This document shows positions 6,346-7,591 of a stretch of DNA of 7,591 bases, one piece after another. Positions within the stretch are counted from its first letter, which is position 1, and each line of letters begins with the position of its first letter. This DNA is from an uncultured Lachnospiraceae bacterium (lineage in GTDB: Bacteria; Bacillota; Clostridia; Lachnospirales; Lachnospiraceae), in the NCBI GenBank assembly GCA_910580015.1, contig CAJTVT010000067.1, positions 1 to 7,591 on the forward strand, read 5' to 3'. The notes under the pieces were generated by a model. That model did no database searches and was not told the origin of the DNA. It was given only the letters and a program-made list of their open reading frames with translations. Both the position numbers and the translations under genes were made by a program.

Positions 6346-6406
6346 AAAAAAACAGCAGGAACTTTTATTCCAGCACTCTCCAGCCAAAATAAAATTTTCC
6401 TGCTGT
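6346..6406 (-). terminator. Rho-independent terminator of the chemoreceptor gene
   Basis: On the minus strand ACAGCAGGAA (6406-6397) pairs perfectly with TTCCTGCTGT (6361-6352), and the second arm runs into seven T (6352-6346). The intervening sequence can extend the structure through TTTTATT/AATAAAA. It begins six bases past the stop codon of the chemoreceptor. It separates that gene from the sigma operon, which must therefore have its own promoter between about 6345 and 6234. Confidence 0.9.
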
Positions 6407-6411
6407 CCCTT

Positions 6412-7591
6412 TTATTTACGGAAATCTGTAATTTTAAACTTGCCGATATGATCTGTCAATTCCTCTGAAACGGCTTTTACCTGCTCAGAAGACTCTTTAC
6501 ACTCATCCACAATTCCTCCAAAGGCGTCAACTGCCTGCATCGTCTCTCTGGCACTCACTGTGTTTTCCTCCGCCTCCTGGGTCAATGTGGTAATCTCACT
6601 GCCAATCTTATCTTTGGATGCCTGAAGCTTTGCCACTTCGTCTGTAATCTGTCCTATCATGGCATTTGTCTGTTCCATTTCCTTATTTAATATACCAAAC
6701 GTTTCCTCCGTCTGACCGATTTTCTTTGCCTGTGCTCGAAATGCCTCAGATGATTTACTTGTACTTATCACCATAGAATCCGATTGTTCTGCTAACTTAC
6801 CAATCATGGTGGTGATTTGTTCCAAAGATTCTCTAGACTGGTCCGTAAGCGTCCGAATCTCTTCTGCCACGGTTACAAATCCTTTGCCTGCCTCCCCTGC
6901 CCTGGACGCCTCAATGCCTGCATTTAATGCTAAGAGATTCGTCCGATTGGAAATCCCCACAATTTCCTCTGCCACTGTACGGATCTGGGCCACGGACTGC
7001 CTGGCTGCCTCTGTCTGTACACAAACCTCTTCCATGGCTTTGCCTCCAGAAGCATTGACAGAGCCAAGTTCTCCCATGATTTTCTCTGCCGTTTTGTGGT
7101 ATTCTGTCACTTTATCTGAGGTCTCTGTCAGAGATTTCACATTCCCAGTTATCCCATCCATGGCCTTACTCATCTCTTTGATTCTGGAACCAATCTCATT
7201 GGCCCTTTCAGACTGGGAGACGGTATTCTCCTCGATATTATTGACCTCTTTGCCCACCTGTTCCATGGAAACTGTCAGCTCTTGAAACGATTGTGTAAAA
7301 TCTCTGGAGACTTCTCGCAGAGATGCAGCTGCGGATTTTACTCCTTCCAACATCTTAGAAAAAGAGGACGTCATTTCATTCATAGAATTGACAATCTGCC
7401 CCAATTCATCTTCCCGCTTTGCCAAGTCTTTTTCTTTCACATCTAGTTTGCTGTCTGCGATCTGATCTAGATTTTCCATAAAGTTCTGTATTCTGTCCAC
7501 GGTTCGCTTTGTCAGCACAAACAGCGCTGCCAATGCTGCTCCCAATGCCAATATCAACACAACGATGCCCACTGCCGCTGGGATTCTACCG
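6412..7591 (-). CDS. Methyl-accepting chemotaxis protein, 5' part beyond the window
   Basis: The frame is open to the right edge, so only the last 392 residues are present. The GTG at 7572 lies inside the second membrane helix and is not a start. Visible order: membrane helix TM2 (about 3-27, IPAAVGIVVLILALG...), HAMP domain (about 28-80), then a long coiled-coil signalling domain. The conserved hairpin tip at about 209-238 contains GISNRTNLLALNAGIEASRA and GEAGKGF, the site that contacts CheA and CheW. The two arms carry matching EENTVS segments (about 119-124 and 340-345), probably near the adaptation sites. The protein ends KFKITDFRK without the NWETF-type tail for CheR. TM1 and the ligand-binding domain are missing, so the ligand is unknown. 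It is a membrane receptor that controls CheA kinase and flagellar motion or a related output. A terminator follows at once. Confidence 0.93.
   Translation of the reverse strand, partial: GRIPAAVGIVVLILALGAALAALFVLTKRTVDRIQNFMENLDQIADSKLDVKEKDLAKREDELGQIVNSMNEMTSSFSKMLEGVKSAAASLREVSRDFTQSFQELTVSMEQVGKEVNNIEENTVSQSERANEIGSRIKEMSKAMDGITGNVKSLTETSDKVTEYHKTAEKIMGELGSVNASGGKAMEEVCVQTEAARQSVAQIRTVAEEIVGISNRTNLLALNAGIEASRAGEAGKGFVTVAEEIRTLTDQSRESLEQITTMIGKLAEQSDSMVISTSKSSEAFRAQAKKIGQTEETFGILNKEMEQTNAMIGQITDEVAKLQASKDKIGSEITTLTQEAEENTVSARETMQAVDAFGGIVDECKESSEQVKAVSEELTDHIGKFKITDFRK

Noticed and set aside
6132..6347. Minus-strand 71-codon open frame upstream of and overlapping the sigma gene
   Set aside because: It starts at the terminator T-run, overlaps the sigma gene in another frame, and has no clear ribosome binding site; the region is better read as the sigma operon control region.
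6806..7285. Plus-strand 159-codon frame opposite the chemoreceptor
   Set aside because: It is antisense to the conserved signalling domain, a usual shadow of heptad-repeat coding sequence.

Overview
The window looks like chromosomal DNA from a low-to-mid GC Gram-positive anaerobe, most likely a gut-type clostridium of the Lachnospiraceae. This rests on strong AGGAGG-type ribosome binding sites, TTGACA/TATAAT-like promoters, a secreted protein built from the 'TC..(K)G...C..CG....GH.W' repeats common in Lachnospiraceae surface proteins, and a sigma factor paired with a membrane-tethered beta-propeller protein. The assignment is an inference from gene content; there is no rRNA or other species marker here.

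Layout. All four protein genes are on the minus strand; a single tRNA gene is on the plus strand. From right to left (direction of transcription): (1) 7591-6412, the C-terminal part of a methyl-accepting chemotaxis protein whose sensor domain lies beyond the window, ending in a strong terminator. (2) 6201-5725, an ECF sigma factor, and 5722-3545, a membrane-anchored extracellular beta-propeller protein. These two are translationally coupled, and the second is the likely anti-sigma factor. A perfect 16-bp palindrome lies directly upstream of the sigma-factor ribosome binding site. (3) 3544-3294, an intergenic region with two hairpins, one a plausible terminator for the sigma operon and the other unexplained. 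(4) 3223-3293, tRNA-Gly with anticodon CCC on the plus strand, with its own promoter. (5) 3222-2891, a 332-base divergent control region with a good promoter for the next gene and a tandem 14-base repeat upstream of it. (6) 2890-1, a very large secreted cysteine-rich repeat protein, 963 residues of which are visible and which runs off the left edge.

How they may work together. The sigma/beta-propeller pair is a self-contained envelope signalling module: the propeller would sit outside the cell, its short N-terminal region inside would hold the sigma factor, and an external signal would release it. Its target genes cannot be read from the window. The chemoreceptor suggests a motile or taxis-capable host. 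The giant repeat protein is an export product with its own regulated promoter and is the least understood item here. I found no mobile element, CRISPR array or phage genes. The most interesting items are the repeat protein with its variable Cys spacing, and the cis-regulatory structures ahead of the sigma operon and of the repeat-protein gene.
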